This document shows, in pieces, positions 10,640 through 21,599 of a stretch of DNA of 64,000 bases. The notes below the pieces were generated by a model that was given only the letters and a program-made list of their open reading frames with translations, was not told where the DNA came from and searched no databases. How positions within the stretch are numbered: the first letter of the stretch is position 1; each line of letters opens with the position of its first letter. This stretch comes from Diploptera punctata (taxonomy: Eukaryota; Arthropoda; Insecta; Blattodea; Blaberidae), in assembly GCA_030220185.1 (NCBI GenBank), contig JASPKZ010002332.1, forward strand, positions 2,418,001 through 2,482,000, read 5' to 3'. The translations under genes were made by a program, and so were the position numbers.

Positions 10640-10978
10640 GTCCTGCCCCGTAGCCGAGTGGTTAAGGTAGGAAACCTTGGCGCAGAGTCACGGGACTTGC
10701 GCTGGTTCGAGTCCCCATGGGGGAAGAAATTTTCTCATGGAATTTCGGCCAGCATGGGACTGGTGCCCATTCAACATCGTGAGGCATTTGGATAGCTGCA
10801 ATAAGTAGCGGCTCCAGATTGAGAAGACAGGCTATAACTGCTAGGGAACCCGACATGCTGACTACATGCCACTCCTACACTGCTTATGATCGTCTACCTC
10901 TGTGATTAACGCATGTGGACGTGAGGCCAGCAACCGCCTGGTAGGCCAAGAGCCTTCTAGCCCTATCGCGCTTGGAAA
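10640..10978 (+). mobile_element. SINE family B, near full length
   Basis: Head CCCGTAGCCGAGTGGTTAAG, box B GGTTCGAGTCCCC, body GAATTTCGGCCAGCATGGGA, and 3' part GGCCAGCAACCGCCTGGTAG. This is one of the most complete copies. Confidence 0.8.
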
Positions 10979-11445
10979 AATATATGTAATATATATATAT
11001 ATTTAGATAGGAGGAGATTATACACATATCTTTTTAAAATTTACTATGTGGAATATGCTCTTTAATAATTGTATTGTTTTCTCAGCTTTACATAGTTGTA
11101 CTACTACCACTACTATTGTAGTAGTGTATACGCATGTGCGCGATTATACACAAGTTTAAGTAGGACTGCATAAACTCAACCTGTTGTATCTAGGAATTTC
11201 ATAAAATTGAACATTAAGTATTCTGTAGGATGAGCGGATCCGAATAGACATTCTTCTTTGTACATTCACCAGTAGCTACTTGATATAAGTAGAGAAATCC
11301 GATTAACAAAAATGAAATTAAGGTTGAGAGATTACATCAAGCTGTTCAAGAGATTCCCTAGTATTCTCCTTTGCTTCTCAGTGGGAACATAAAAATATTT
11401 ATTACTTTTTTTACAAATCTTCATCACATGATCTTTATAGGAAAA
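10979..11445. other. No gene recognised
   Basis: Contains a short ATAT run (10,989-11,000) and a small hairpin of ACTACTA/TAGTAGT (about 11,100-11,128). Confidence 0.4.
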
Positions 11446-11446
11446 A

Positions 11447-11732
11447 AACTCCAAGCGCGACAGGCCTAAAAAGCCCTTGGCCTACCAGTCGGCTGCTGGC
11501 CTCACATCCATATGTGTTAATCACAGAGGTAGACGATCATCTAGCCAGTGTAGGGTGACATGTTGTCAGTATATCGGGTCACCCAGCCGTTATTGCTGGT
11601 CTTCTCAACCTGGAGTCGCTATTTATTGTAGCTACCCAAATGCCTCACGATGCTGAGTGGGCACTGGTCCCATACTGGCCGAAATTCCATGAGAAATTTT
11701 CTTCTCCCATGGAGACTCGAACCAGCGCAAGT
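11447..11732 (-). mobile_element. SINE family B, 5'-truncated
   Basis: Body and 3' part of the family on the - strand, with TGGAATTTCGGCCAGTATGG. The tRNA-like head is cut at about 11,732, where a retrotransposon tail begins. Confidence 0.7.
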
Positions 11733-12365
11733 AGCCAGATATAATAAGAACAGTTTTAATAAGAATACTAGGGAATATCGTTGACTGGGATGGGCAGGAC
11801 ATGTGGGGAATGAAAGAGATGCATGGAATCTACTTGTAGGAAAACCAGAGGGAAAGCGCCTAGTTGGTAGACCAAGAATGAGATGGGAGAATGACATGTA
11901 CCATGATTTGAGGGAAGTAGATTATACAGGTCCTTGGCGCAGAGCTACGGGACTTGCGCTGGTTCGAGTCTCCATGGGGGAAGAAATTTTCTCATGGTAT
12001 TTCGGCCAGTATGGGACCGGTGCCCACCCAGCATCGTGAGGCAATTGGGTAGCTACAATAAGTAGCGGCTCCAGGTTGAGGAACCAGCTATAACGGCTGG
12101 GGGACTCGACATGCTAACCACATGTCACCCCTACACTGGCTGTTGATCATCTACCTCTGTAATTGACACATGTGGATGTGAAGGGCCAGCAGCCGGTTGG
12201 TAAAAGGGCAACCGCTGAAAAGTGGAAAGACCCTCAATCGGAGATTATACAGGTTATGATTGGAAAAGCATTATCTCAGGATAGGAATCTATGGAGAGCT
12301 TGTGTCCGCACGGTCATTAACCTACGGGTTCGATAGAGCCAGCGAGTTAGTTAGTTAGTTACAAA
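11733..12365 (+). pseudogene. RTE-like retrotransposon 3' tail, split by a SINE
   Basis: The part before the SINE encodes AWNLLVGKPEGKRLVGRPRM and NDMYHDLREVDYT; the part after it resumes at DYTGYDWKS. The tail ends in tandem TTAG units (about 12,346-12,360). The family-B SINE occupies 11,941-12,242. Confidence 0.8.
11941..12242 (+). mobile_element. SINE family B nested in a retrotransposon tail
   Basis: GATTATACAGG, part of the retrotransposon, is duplicated at 11,930-11,940 and 12,243-12,253, a perfect 11-bp target-site duplication. The SINE is 5'-truncated, starting inside the anticodon-arm equivalent (TCCTTGGCGCAGAGC). The order of events is therefore fixed: retrotransposon first, SINE later. 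Confidence 0.85.
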
Positions 12366-12419
12366 TCATCAATCCTATCCAGTACACACCGAAAATGACC
12401 ATGACAGAAATGTATGTAC

Positions 12420-12612
12420 ATGTTAACGCTTGACGGCCGGATTTTTTCGGAACTAAACTCTGTATGTAGCAATCAATTAAGATAAGTAAAGTCGAGTTCG
12501 TTAATTAACAAAATCAGACCATTAGAAGTGGGGGTTCACTTGAATCAAACTTTAAAAATAGCTTTAGCGGCTGCAGTCTTCTATTTTTCTTAACGAAATT
12601 CGGTATATACCA
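12420..12612 (+). mobile_element. Helitron-like fragment
   Basis: Shares CCATTAGAAGTGGGGGTTCA and adjoining words with the copy at 17,690, which ends in a Helitron-type terminus. It is cut at the TTAA (12,613) where the piggyBac element begins. Confidence 0.5.
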
Positions 12613-12763
12613 TTAACCCAATAGGCCTAACTGCCAAATTTATTTCTCTCCAATTTTCGACTTTTATCAGGTTTCTTAAGGTATTTGATGGTGTGTAAAA
12701 GCAAAAACAATCACTTCATTTGAATACTTTTTTATTAAATGGCTTAAATATGACGATCCCCAA

Positions 12764-13174
12764 TTGGGCATCACGGCGATTGCTACCTATTTAATTTACA
12801 ATTTTGTTACACTTTTTGTTTATTGTGCCAGACAGAAAAACAGTCAACATGAAGTACTATATTGCACACACAACTTCGTTTCTTGCATTTTTCTTGCAAA
12901 CTGCATATTTTCTTTATCTTCCCATGGCCGTGCGTTCAATCACATGGCCGGAACCAGAGGTCCTGATCTCCACTGGAACACGAGAATAAGATGGTTTCGG
13001 ATATGATGGATATCCAGCCTGTTTTGGGTCAGAAATGGATGACTGAACAATATATCCTCTAGCCACCATTCTCCTGAATTGAAGCAACGGTACTTTTCCA
13101 TTGGCGAGACAATAGAGAGCATGCGCATTTACCAGCGCCACATTCATTGCATTGGTTATCAATGGGAAATACAA
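12764..13174 (-). pseudogene. piggyBac transposase, C-terminal part
   Basis: Encodes YFPLITNAMNVALVNAHALY and LLQFRRMVARGYIV, the landmark that follows the catalytic domain in piggyBac proteins, then SYSRVPVEIRTSGSGHVIE. It is separated from the upstream part by the SINE insertion. No cysteine-rich zinc domain was seen downstream. Confidence 0.75.
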
Positions 13175-13184
13175 TTTTCTTACC

Positions 13185-13500
13185 TCGGATGACTAGTGGT
13201 TATGCTCCTTGCCTCTGGTCCCGAGGGTCGCGGGTTCAAACCCGGCCGGGGTCAATGGATTTTCTAGGATGGAAAAATCCAAGGAGCAAGTCCTCCGGGA
13301 GGGACTTTAAGCCGTGGGTCCCGAGTCTGAAGATTTTCAGGCTCGTAAAAGACCCTTAAGACTGAATGAAAAGGCATCTAAGCAAAATTTGCCGAATTTT
13401 CCCGTCCTAGTACTACCTTGGTTTCCTAGGTGTCAGTATGAAGCAGAACGCTGCCCACGGACCACTCAAATGACATCTATACGAAAACAAGTGTAACTAA
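13185..13500 (+). mobile_element. SINE family D inserted in the piggyBac element
   Basis: Head GGATGACTAGTGGTTATGCT, box B GCGGGTTCAAACCCGG, body GGAGGGACTTTAAGCCGTGG and GATTTTCAGGCTCGTAAAAG. It interrupts the transposase frame between residues equivalent to KYRI and YFPL. Confidence 0.75.
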
Positions 13501-13540
13501 ATTAGTATGGTTAAAATACTTCCCTGTAGGGGGAGAGCGC

Positions 13541-13915
13541 CTAAATCTCTGTTAAGGGAAACATGGGCTTACAAGGCAAGACCTCGAATTGTATGCGGTA
13601 TTTCTGAACATTCCAATCGAGCTTGACTATGCCTCCCATGTGCTTACTGTACTCTGTTATCAGATTTGGCTGCGTGACCTGCATCTCCTTTCCTTTATTT
13701 CTGCTCCATCTCTTGACATGGTTTATTGGTTCAATTGTCTCATGATTTGTTAGAAGTTTCACACAGCTGTTGTTCTTCCATGTAACTGCCAATACCTTAC
13801 TGTTACTGTCAAACCTGTAGTCATAAGTTCCTCTTTCTTTTTTCTTCATACTATTGTCACTTTCAATAGGACAGTTGTTCATTCTGTTCATCTGAGCGGT
13901 GTCCGTTGGTCTCAA
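13541..13915 (-). pseudogene. piggyBac transposase, catalytic-domain end
   Basis: Encodes NNCPIESDNSMKKKERGTYD, YDYRFDSNSKVLAVTWKNNS and YSKHMGGIVKLDWNVQKYRI. The family word is YNKYMGGVDRLDQ; here the catalytic Asp of GGVDRLD is replaced (GGIVKLD), so this copy is catalytically dead even apart from the deletion. Confidence 0.8.
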
Positions 13916-14113
13916 CCCATTTCCTTCGGCCTTTTCATTAGAAAACTTGTAAAAAAGTTATCAAAATATATTTTGTGAAGTTGAGGTGTATCTAGAAGGA
14001 AAGTCATCTTCATTACCACTGAAGCGCCAAAACCCATAACTGCAACATCCTCTGTGTCCTTCTCATTTGGATTCGACACCAGTCTTAATTTATTTCCTCT
14101 TGGGATCTACACT

Positions 14114-14395
14114 CTATGTAGTAAAACTATGCTCTGAAGTTTCAGGAACCTTCACTCCACGGATAGTGTGCAACTCCAAACTGCCAGGAATATCAGCTGG
14201 AAGTGTATCATCTAATATATTCTCATCAACATCCTCACAGTCAGATACATCATCTATACGATCGGGAGGAAGCTCCACGATGTCAATAGTTTCAAACAAA
14301 TTATCCTCATCTTCACTGTCAGATGCCATAAAATTGGCATCATTAACAATATCCTCCAGTTCATGAGAACTAACAGCCCTATAATGATGTTTCAT
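14114..14395 (-). pseudogene. piggyBac transposase, N-terminal acidic region
   Basis: A 93-codon frame starting at ATG 14,395, rich in acidic residues (SDSEDEDN, DDVSDCEDVDEN) with ELPPDRID, typical of the piggyBac N-terminus. The middle of the protein, carrying the first two catalytic Asp residues, is absent between this frame and 13,915. Confidence 0.75.
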
Positions 14396-14818
14396 TGAAA
14401 TCTGAAAATAAAAAAAAATCTAGGTGGCATCTATATGAGCCCCAAATGGGGATCGAGCTTCAAGCTACTGTTAAAGAAAAAATAAATTATATGTGAAAGC
14501 AAAATGACAATGGATACAATCTACAAGCATTATTAAACAAACTAATATATAGAAAATAAAAATTCCATAGATAATTACACTCTACATTTTTTCAAAAATG
14601 TGATATAATAGAATGTTGAAATTATTGCTCCCTTCTCTCAAATCACTCCTTACGAATGGTCTGCTTTAAAATTTCTAACTGTTACATAATACACAAGTTT
14701 GAAGAAACTACAGGCAACAATACGGAGAAGAATTCGAGTCTGCCAACATAAAAATAGCTACAAAATTCAAATAGAAACAAGAATCATCAAATGGGAATCA
14801 TGGCAGTTAATAGGTTAA

Positions 14819-15200
14819 AACATGACTTAATTGATTCTTCCGTTTAATTTCTTTCCAAGTGCCATCATTCATTCCATAGTACTATAATTTATTTGACTTT
14901 ACTTCAGTTACAGTACAATAATAAATGTAATTATTTCCATAGTTCACAAGTTGAAATATTTTTAATGTCCACAATCGATGGGGTGATCTATATCAATTAA
15001 TATATTTGATAATAAACAGATATTGGTAAAAGTCAAGTCTCTAAGAAGAAAACGTAAAAATCATAAAAAGCACCCCACTCTTTTCATAGTAAAATTATTT
15101 TTTTGTATATAACTCTAGTTTTATTCTAGATATGTTGGAGATGATTTTTTTGTTGACCACTTTAATTGTATCCCAAGCGTGTTGGAAATTAAAATTATTT
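14819..15200. other. No gene recognised
   Basis: An AT-rich stretch without motifs, terminal repeats or tRNA-like boxes. Confidence 0.4.
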
Positions 15201-15204
15201 TTCA

Positions 15205-15332
15205 TTTTTTAGTTCGTTTTTCTAATAAAGCGTGTTGTTTTAGTTTTTTAAACTATTATTTATTTTTATTTTTTAGTTTGGTTTTCTAATAAAGCGTGTT
15301 GTTTTAGTTTTTTAAACTATTATTTATTTTTT
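15205..15332. repeat. Tandem duplication, two 64-bp units
   Basis: CTAATAAAGCGTGTTGTTTT occurs at about 15,222 and 15,286 in the same context, a period of 64 bp with only a few differences between units. Confidence 0.85.
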
Positions 15333-15406
15333 AATTTTTAGTTTAATTGATTGTCATAAACCGGAATCCCATGAAAATTTAATTGCTTAATACTCTTCTA
15401 AAAAAA

Positions 15407-15497
15407 TCCTCCGGGCCGGATTTGAACCAGCGATCTATGGATTACTGAAATTATATACCACTACAGTCCACCGCTCTACCAACTGAGCTGTTACAAC
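15407..15497 (-). pseudogene. tRNA-Tyr(GTA)-like sequence with intron, acceptor stem broken
   Basis: The D arm AGCTCAGTTGGTAGAGC, anticodon region GGTGGACTGTAG, an intron-like insert of about 18 nt, ATCCATAGATC, T arm GCTGGTTCAAATCCGGC and the 3' acceptor strand CCGGAGG plus A match eukaryotic tRNA-Tyr. A T7 run follows at once, a good Pol III terminator. The 5' acceptor strand as read (GTTGTAA) does not pair with CCGGAGG; CCTCCGG would be expected, and position 8 is C instead of T. It is probably a pseudogene or a 5'-recombined copy. Confidence 0.6.
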
Positions 15498-15778
15498 GAT
15501 TGACTAAAAAGTCGATAAGTCCGCAACCTATTATACCGGTTTTTATTTTTTTGATTTTCTGATGATTCTGGCCAGGATTTTAGAAAAAATGAAATTATTG
15601 TATTGTCAAGGGTCCTTTACATGTATACAAAGTTTCAAGTCGATCCAATGATTTTAAGTGGGTGAAAATCGTGTTCAAAGATTCTGTTACATAGATACAG
15701 GTCCGTTACATAAACAGATACAGGTCAAGCTAATATAAAGCGTGTAAAAACACATTAATTTTCATCTTTCACCTCATT
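15498..15778. other. No gene recognised
   Basis: No coding or repeat signal stands out. Confidence 0.35.
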
Positions 15779-15779
15779 T

Positions 15780-16555
15780 AAGGCAAGAAGATAGGGATAA
15801 GTAGATTCCCGGGCATCGCCAGTTAATCAGCACGGGGTATGTAATAGTAGGCTATATTACGATGCAAGTTTGGGAAGTGGTATTTACAGAATCGAGGAAA
15901 ATGTTTAAAAATCGAGTGATAGCCAAGTTTTTGATTTCCGAAATTCTGTAAAACGCTTCACAAACGTGTATTGTACATTACTTTTTGCGCGATGGTGTTT
16001 TCAAAATAATAAATAGTAGTAAAATAATATCTTTGTTGGAAATATGTGCGTTCATTATAAACAACTGAGTAACGTTAACAGTGTGGGCAATGTTTATTAG
16101 TTGAAAGTACAGGAGGCCGTGAGACCATTATTATTGATAAAATGGCCGCAAGTACGTATTTATTGTTTTATATTGTTTCAAATAAAGTTCGGTTCATTTA
16201 AAATGCAGTGATTTGTTTCGTATATGTATGTTAACACTACCTTTTGGATATTTTTTGTATATACAATGTACGTAGTATATATAGAGGGCAGTGGCTTTAC
16301 TTCCCGCACGTGGGTGTAAATGTATTTTTACAGTATAGTTATTTAAGTTGGCAATCCCGAAATGTAGGAAGTTGAACTTTCAATCATGGTCGCCATTGCT
16401 GTGAGTACGACAAAACGCACTACCGCGCAATAGAAAATAATTGCGATATAAATCTATAATTATTTTTTCCTTTCACTTATTCAATTAAACATAAGAGCAC
16501 ATTAATTTTCTTTTTCTTTTTTTTTTAGCGCAGCAGCGCACGCCGGGTATTAGCT
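15780..16555 (+). mobile_element. Helitron-like non-autonomous element, copy 1
   Basis: The 3' end reads GCGCACGCCGGGTATTAGCTAG, terminating in CTAG as Helitrons do (CTRR). The same end closes the copy at 17,831. The interior (15,880-16,440) is present inverted at 54,190-55,045, with words such as AACGTTAACAGT and CATTTAAAATGCAGTGATTT. No Rep/helicase coding is visible. The 5' limit is approximate. Confidence 0.55.
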
Positions 16556-16559
16556 AGGG

Positions 16560-17028
16560 TTTTATTACAATATGGTTTTTGTTTCGCGTGCGTGTCATAT
16601 TTTGATTTTAAATACTTTATTTATTGAAAAATAACATTTCATAGTATTTTGTATTCTTTCATTTATGTCTTCCTGGATATTATTTTGTTTTTATAGTCAG
16701 TTTAAACAGGAGTCCATAATTTTTCAGTTATTGAAGTAATGTCAATTTTACAATTTGAGACTTGCTGATAGTAAGTGCCAATTTGAACAAAACCATCACA
16801 GTCTTTTTCAATTAAGTACATTACAGGATTGTACTATCAGCGTAACCTTAAATTGGCAAAGCAATAATTCATCCTGCCAGTTACTTATATATTCCGGACC
16901 GCAAAGAAAACAAAATCATATAAAACTCTAAATATTATTGTACATTACCATGTAATTTGATGCAAATGGAAGTAATTTCTGCTCATTTGTTTTTCTATTG
17001 TTTTATATTATATCATATAATCGAATAT
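16560..17028. other. Repeat-derived DNA
   Basis: The part from about 16,850 (CCAGTTACTTATATATTCCG) is related to the flank of the tRNA-like element at 47,100-47,260. Otherwise no feature. Confidence 0.45.
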
Positions 17029-17029
17029 A

Positions 17030-17415
17030 GTCCACCGCTGTGGTCTCGATGTAGCGTGCTGCCTTGTCACGCAGCGGGCCCGGGTTCGATCCCCGGTCGG
17101 GACAGTTTTTCTGGGTGAGGTTTTTATCGGGGTTTCTCCTCACCTGTAAGACAAATGTCAGGAAAACTTTAAGGCCCAAACGGTCCCCGAAATCATATGG
17201 CCATCGCAATCATCATCATTCATATTCATCTTAGGTTAAGCTTAGGATTAGGGACTCTCCTGGCGCACCATTATCATCATCACCCATCATCGGGGCAATG
17301 TAACCCCGCCTTCCAGGCGCCCCAACCTCATAAGTGGGTTACAAGTACGCCATGCCAGGAGAGAAACCAGGAATGTCGAAAGACAAACCTGGGGCATTTG
17401 AAAAAATAAAATAAA
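17030..17415 (+). mobile_element. SINE family A head with alternative tail (A2)
   Basis: The first 180 bp match family A (GTCTCGATGTAGCGTGCTGC, box B GGGTTCGATCCCC, GGTGAGGTTTTTATCGGGG). The 3' half differs: CTCTCCTGGCGCACCATTAT, GTAACCCCGCCTTCCAGGCG and AACCTGGGGCATTTG. An inverted full copy is at 18,495-18,853, so this is a distinct composite family, not a chance junction. Confidence 0.75.
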
Positions 17416-17424
17416 AAAATAATC

Positions 17425-17831
17425 GAATATATGTCTGTTTATCCTTTATAGACTTCTAAACCGTTCAACCGATCTTCGTGAAAATTTGTATTTTCAGATG
17501 CGGCAAGTGTTTAGCCGTTATCTGTTATGTTCTAAAATCAATAGGTGTAGGAGTTCACCTGAAACGAAATTTTAAAAGTCGCTCTAGCAATCGCAATTTT
17601 CGATGTTTCACAACAAAACTCGGAATATCGTATTAAAGTAAACCGAGATATGTATTTTCCAAAAAATTAGTGAAATCCAACCATTAGAAGTAGGGGTTTA
17701 CCTGAAATTTGAAATTAAAAATTTACTCTAGCAACCGCCATGTTTGGTTTGTATCAATGTATACCATATCATTAATTAATCCTCAATATTTAATTTATTA
17801 AGGCATAGCAGCGCACGCCGGGTATTAGCTA
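17425..17831 (+). mobile_element. Helitron-like non-autonomous element, copy 2
   Basis: Begins near ATATATGTCTGTTTATCC with the TCTAAACCGTTCAACCGATC motif often seen near Helitron 5' ends, and ends GCGCACGCCGGGTATTAGCTAG, identical to copy 1. About 400 bp, noncoding. Confidence 0.6.
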
Positions 17832-17924
17832 GTTCTAAATATTTAAAAGATATGGTCACATTGAAGAATTGTCTGAAAACGATACGCAGCTCGTGCAGAA
17901 GCAGTGAGAAGTGTCTAAATGATC

Positions 17925-18100
17925 CAGTCAGTGGTCGCCGTTGCGTTGTAGGTAGAGTCCCAGCCTTCCACTCTGGCGACCCGGATTCGATTCTCGGCGA
18001 GGTAGAGGATTTTAAATCTGCACCATGGGTCTGGGTATGTATCCTGTCTTTGTGTTTGTATGTGTGAATAAGGTAAAAAGGTTAACAAAAAAAAGGAAGA
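17925..18100 (+). mobile_element. SINE family C, copy 2
   Basis: Contains CTCTGGCGACCCGGATTCGA and GGATTTTAAATCTGCACCAT, parallel to the copy at 4,424. Confidence 0.65.
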
Positions 18101-18494
18101 ACAGTGTAAACGAAAATAAAATAGAAAAAAAAGAAGAGATATTTCCTATATGACATGACACTTATTCACACATCATAAAATAATATTTCAAAATAACTGT
18201 GAATTTCCGTACCTAAAAATTTGAAATTAAATAAATTTGACATATTTAAGACATTTCTATTTTGTGGCTAATCAGATGAGCAAGGATTGAACAATTATAA
18301 CTCAGAAAAAATATATGTGTAGTCAAAGAGCAACTGTGACAGATACCGAGGTAAAAAATATATTGTGCTTTGAGTGAAACTGGAGGGGGAATAAGAATGT
18401 AAGATTTTCGTTGTTGGAAAATGTATCAAGAGTGATAATGGAGGAAAAATACAAATGTCTCGCATATATTGATGTTTCTACTATAACTATTTTT

Positions 18495-18853
18495 TCCCCA
18501 AATGCCCCAGATTGTCATTTCGACATGTATGGTGTTCTCTCCTGACATGGCGTACTTATAACCCATTTCTGAGGTTGGGGCGCCTGGAAGGCGGGGTTAC
18601 GCTGCCCCGATGATATGAGAGCTGATGATGATGGTAATGATGCGCCAGGAGAGGCCTTAAACTAAACTTAAACTAATTAGACGAACATGATATTGATGAT
18701 AATGATGAAAACTGTTTGGGCCTTAAAGTTTCCTGACATTTATCTTACAGGTGAGGAAAACCCCGAAAAACCTCACCCATAAAACTTGTCCCGACCGGGG
18801 ATTGAACTCGGGCCCGGTGCGTGACAAGGCAGCACGCTACCTCGAGACCGGAC
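18495..18853 (-). mobile_element. SINE family A2, inverted copy
   Basis: On the + strand it reads GTTGGGGCGCCTGGAAGGCG, then the family A body AGGTGAGGAAAACCCCG and head GTCCCGACCGGGG. It carries the same head-tail combination as 17,030. Confidence 0.75.
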
Positions 18854-18854
18854 A

Positions 18855-19365
18855 CTAATGTAAAATTGTCTCCACCGACTGACTTCTGTTTCAGTATAAA
18901 TAAGTTTTTCTGCTTTCAAAAAATGATTCTCACTAACTAAAGGTAAGGATTAAGTATGGATAATTTAGAAAAAAATATCTGGTGATTACTGTGGAAGATA
19001 ATAATAATGAGCATGAAACTGAATTTCAGAAACTTAAGTATATAATTATGTTTTAATATATTCAAATTGTACATTTGTCCGTCTCCATTTCCTAAAAATA
19101 ATATAATTTTTATGCCACGTTTTGTGTATTTTAGTGTACATATAATTTGTTAATATCATTGAAATAAATGGGTTGTAAGCCTTAGTCATAGTGCCTAAAT
19201 AACTAGTTTTTTAATAATATATGGCCTAATTTGTTAAATTTTGTGCTTGTTTAAGCACCCAAATATACTGTTTTATTGCCTAAATTCCGAAGAAGGTTGT
19301 GAATAGATAAAAGTGGACATTTTACATTGTAAAAATATGTTTATACTTCTGATCTTTATTAAAAA
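18855..19365. other. No gene recognised
   Basis: Words such as AGTGCCTAAATAAC and TATTGCCTAAATTCC suggest a decayed relative of the hAT-like element at 51,860, but no boundary can be set. Confidence 0.4.
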
Positions 19366-19367
19366 CC

Positions 19368-19690
19368 CGCGCAATAGCCGAGCGGTTTAAGGCATACTGC
19401 CTTGGTGCAGAGTTACAGGCCTTGTGCTAGTTCGAGTCCACATGGGGAAGAAATTTTCCTATGGAATTTCGGCCAGTATGGGACCGATTCCCATCAAGCA
19501 TCGTGAGGAATTTGGGTAACTACAGTAATTAGCGGTTTCTGTTTGAGAAAATAAGCTATAATAACGGATGGGGACCTGATATGCTGATGCCATGTAACCC
19601 CTCTACTGCGATTAACGGATTTGGATGGGAGTCTAGCAGCCGGCTGGTAGATCAATGACCTTGTAGGTCTGTAGCGCCGTGGATTTTGGA
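19368..19690 (+). mobile_element. SINE family B
   Basis: Head GCGCAATAGCCGAGCGGTTT, body GGAATTTCGGCCAGTATGGG, and 3' part AGCAGCCGGCTGGTAGATCA. Confidence 0.75.
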
Positions 19691-19984
19691 GAAAACTTTA
19701 TTTAGAAAAATATAATGGCCCTCGTTTAATAGAGCTTGCCTGAATTGTAAATAATCTCTAATTAATTACTGTTGTAGATCACTGTTTTATGGAAATGTTT
19801 TGAATGTTTCTGAAGTAGGTAGGTATTATTGTTTATTATGAATTTTATTTTAAAAAGTAGAACTTTTCTAGAAAGTAATATTAATTTTGAGCTTACTATA
19901 TTAATAAATGTTTTACAAATCAATTAGTTTGTTTATGATTCAGTGAAATAAATATGAATTAATTTAATTCATTAATATTTTTGG

Positions 19985-20100
19985 AAAGCAACGGGAAGCT
20001 ACCACACCTACACAATTCCCTAGTAAAGCTGCAGGCATAGCATGAAAGTGCTATGATTGCAGTGAAGGACCTGCCTTCGGGCAGAATTACTATGGATTAC
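19985..20100 (+). mobile_element. SINE family A, tail only
   Basis: AAAGCAACGGGAAGCTACCA, then GCAGTGAAGGACCTGCC and GGGCAGAATTACTATGG. A 5'-truncated copy. Confidence 0.7.
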
Positions 20101-21230
20101 TATGGATGGAATATTTTTGTTTTATTCACATTTTTTAGTAAAATCAATAGATCGCATTTGTCACAGACGCTAACCCACACATATAGGCCTGTATACACGC
20201 ACACGCAAGCTGATAATATTTTATTTATGCTATATTATATAAATAATAACATAATAGTAAACTATGAGTTATAACTACTATAATTATATTTGAAAATTAA
20301 TATAAAATAATATACTTACCTTTATATATCCACTTCGAAGTTTGTGAATTTCACTAACCGATATACACTGCACGCCCATTTAATAATTCGTGAAGACTGT
20401 AACTAAATGTTTGTAGGAGCTGATTTTTTTTTCTTTTTTACATTTTACATTATTACAATTCAACACTTAAATAAACTGAGCGATTTTAATCAAAATTAGT
20501 TTAGTAAAACAAAGGAAATAGTAATAGTACAAAATTATGTCCTTAAAAAAAAGTTGTATCTAACGAATAATTAATATTAATGGAGCAAGATATGACACTA
20601 GGATCTAGTTTATCCCCGAAACTGGCCGATCCGAGATGATGAAGGCTGTAACGACCCGCTGGAAAGCGAACCCAGAGTCCTCCAAACAGCGCAAGTCTGG
20701 TTTAGGCCCTCCTTCCCCTAGCATCCCTCTCTCATTCTGCGTACTACATGTACATCGACACGCCATATTGAAAATCTCTGCCGGTTTTGCTCACCTTATT
20801 ATCGACTGAATCAAATGGAACATTTTACCATTATCCAAAAATAAATACTGATACATCAACTTTTTGTTTACATGAAAATATATTGTTTTATTTAAACTAC
20901 ATTTACCTATGGCCGATCATTGCTTACAATGAATGTATCTTTGGCGTCTTCACCTAAGAATGTATTACTTTACAGGATCATCTTCGATCTACTGTCAATA
21001 TTCAATAATAATTTCACACATATATTCACTGAAATATTTCAGAATTAACCATTATACATTATACTCACTGGAATGTATTTCAAAATTAACCATTGTACAT
21101 TGAACTTTTATCTGCGTAACCCTATATTACATAACACTAATGTTCTTTTTTTTTTTCGTCTTTTCATAAAATACATCCGCCGATGAGAGTGAAGAATTTT
21201 CTTCGAAGGCAATCACTCCTATCATCATAG
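20101..21230. other. No gene recognised; a GC-richer island at about 20,610-20,800
   Basis: Between AT-rich flanks, about 200 bp (with GGCCGATCCGAGATGATGAA, GCGAACCCAGAGTCCTCC) has raised GC. It carries no reading frame or family motif that I recognise. It could be an unrecognised repeat or a regulatory island. Confidence 0.35.
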
Positions 21231-21234
21231 GAAA

Positions 21235-21440
21235 TACCACTGTAAGTATAGCCTCTGGTTCCGAAGTTCACGGTTTCAAATTTAGCCGGAGTCGATAGAT
21301 TTTCAGGGCGTAAAAATCTTATGCGTGGGTTCCTTCGAAAGAGAAACTAAACCCGTGGATCCCGTCTCGTAGATTTACGGCACGTTAAAAGATCCTTCAG
21401 TATTTAAAAAAAGCCTTTGAATAAAGTTTGTCGTCTTTTT
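21235..21440 (+). mobile_element. SINE family D, diverged
   Basis: Contains CTCTGGTTCCGAAGTTCACG and GGCACGTTAAAAGATCCTTC in the order seen at 13,185. Box B is decayed. Confidence 0.6.
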
Positions 21441-21599
21441 CGCGACCAGATTTGAATTGCGAAGCTAATGACGGAATGATTTTAGCATCGTTAAATAAGA
21501 TATTAGCTGTATGGCAACCTGATATAGGCCCTAATAATGTCAAAGAATAGTATTCTATATGAAGATGCCTTAGATAGATTGTAATTAATATATCCAAAT

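Larger units (their letters stand above)
12617..14814 (-). mobile_element. piggyBac-type transposon, internally deleted
   Basis: TTAA stands at 12,613-12,616 and 14,815-14,818. The ends are related inverted repeats: right (inverted) CCTATTAACTGCCA, left CCCAAT-AGGCC-TAACTGCCA with a 5-bp insertion. It contains transposase remnants on the - strand and a SINE at 13,185. TTAA targets and CC-starting termini are the family hallmarks. Confidence 0.65.

Noticed and set aside
14067..14366. Ser/Thr-rich + strand protein
   Set aside because: It is the antisense shadow of the piggyBac N-terminal frame.
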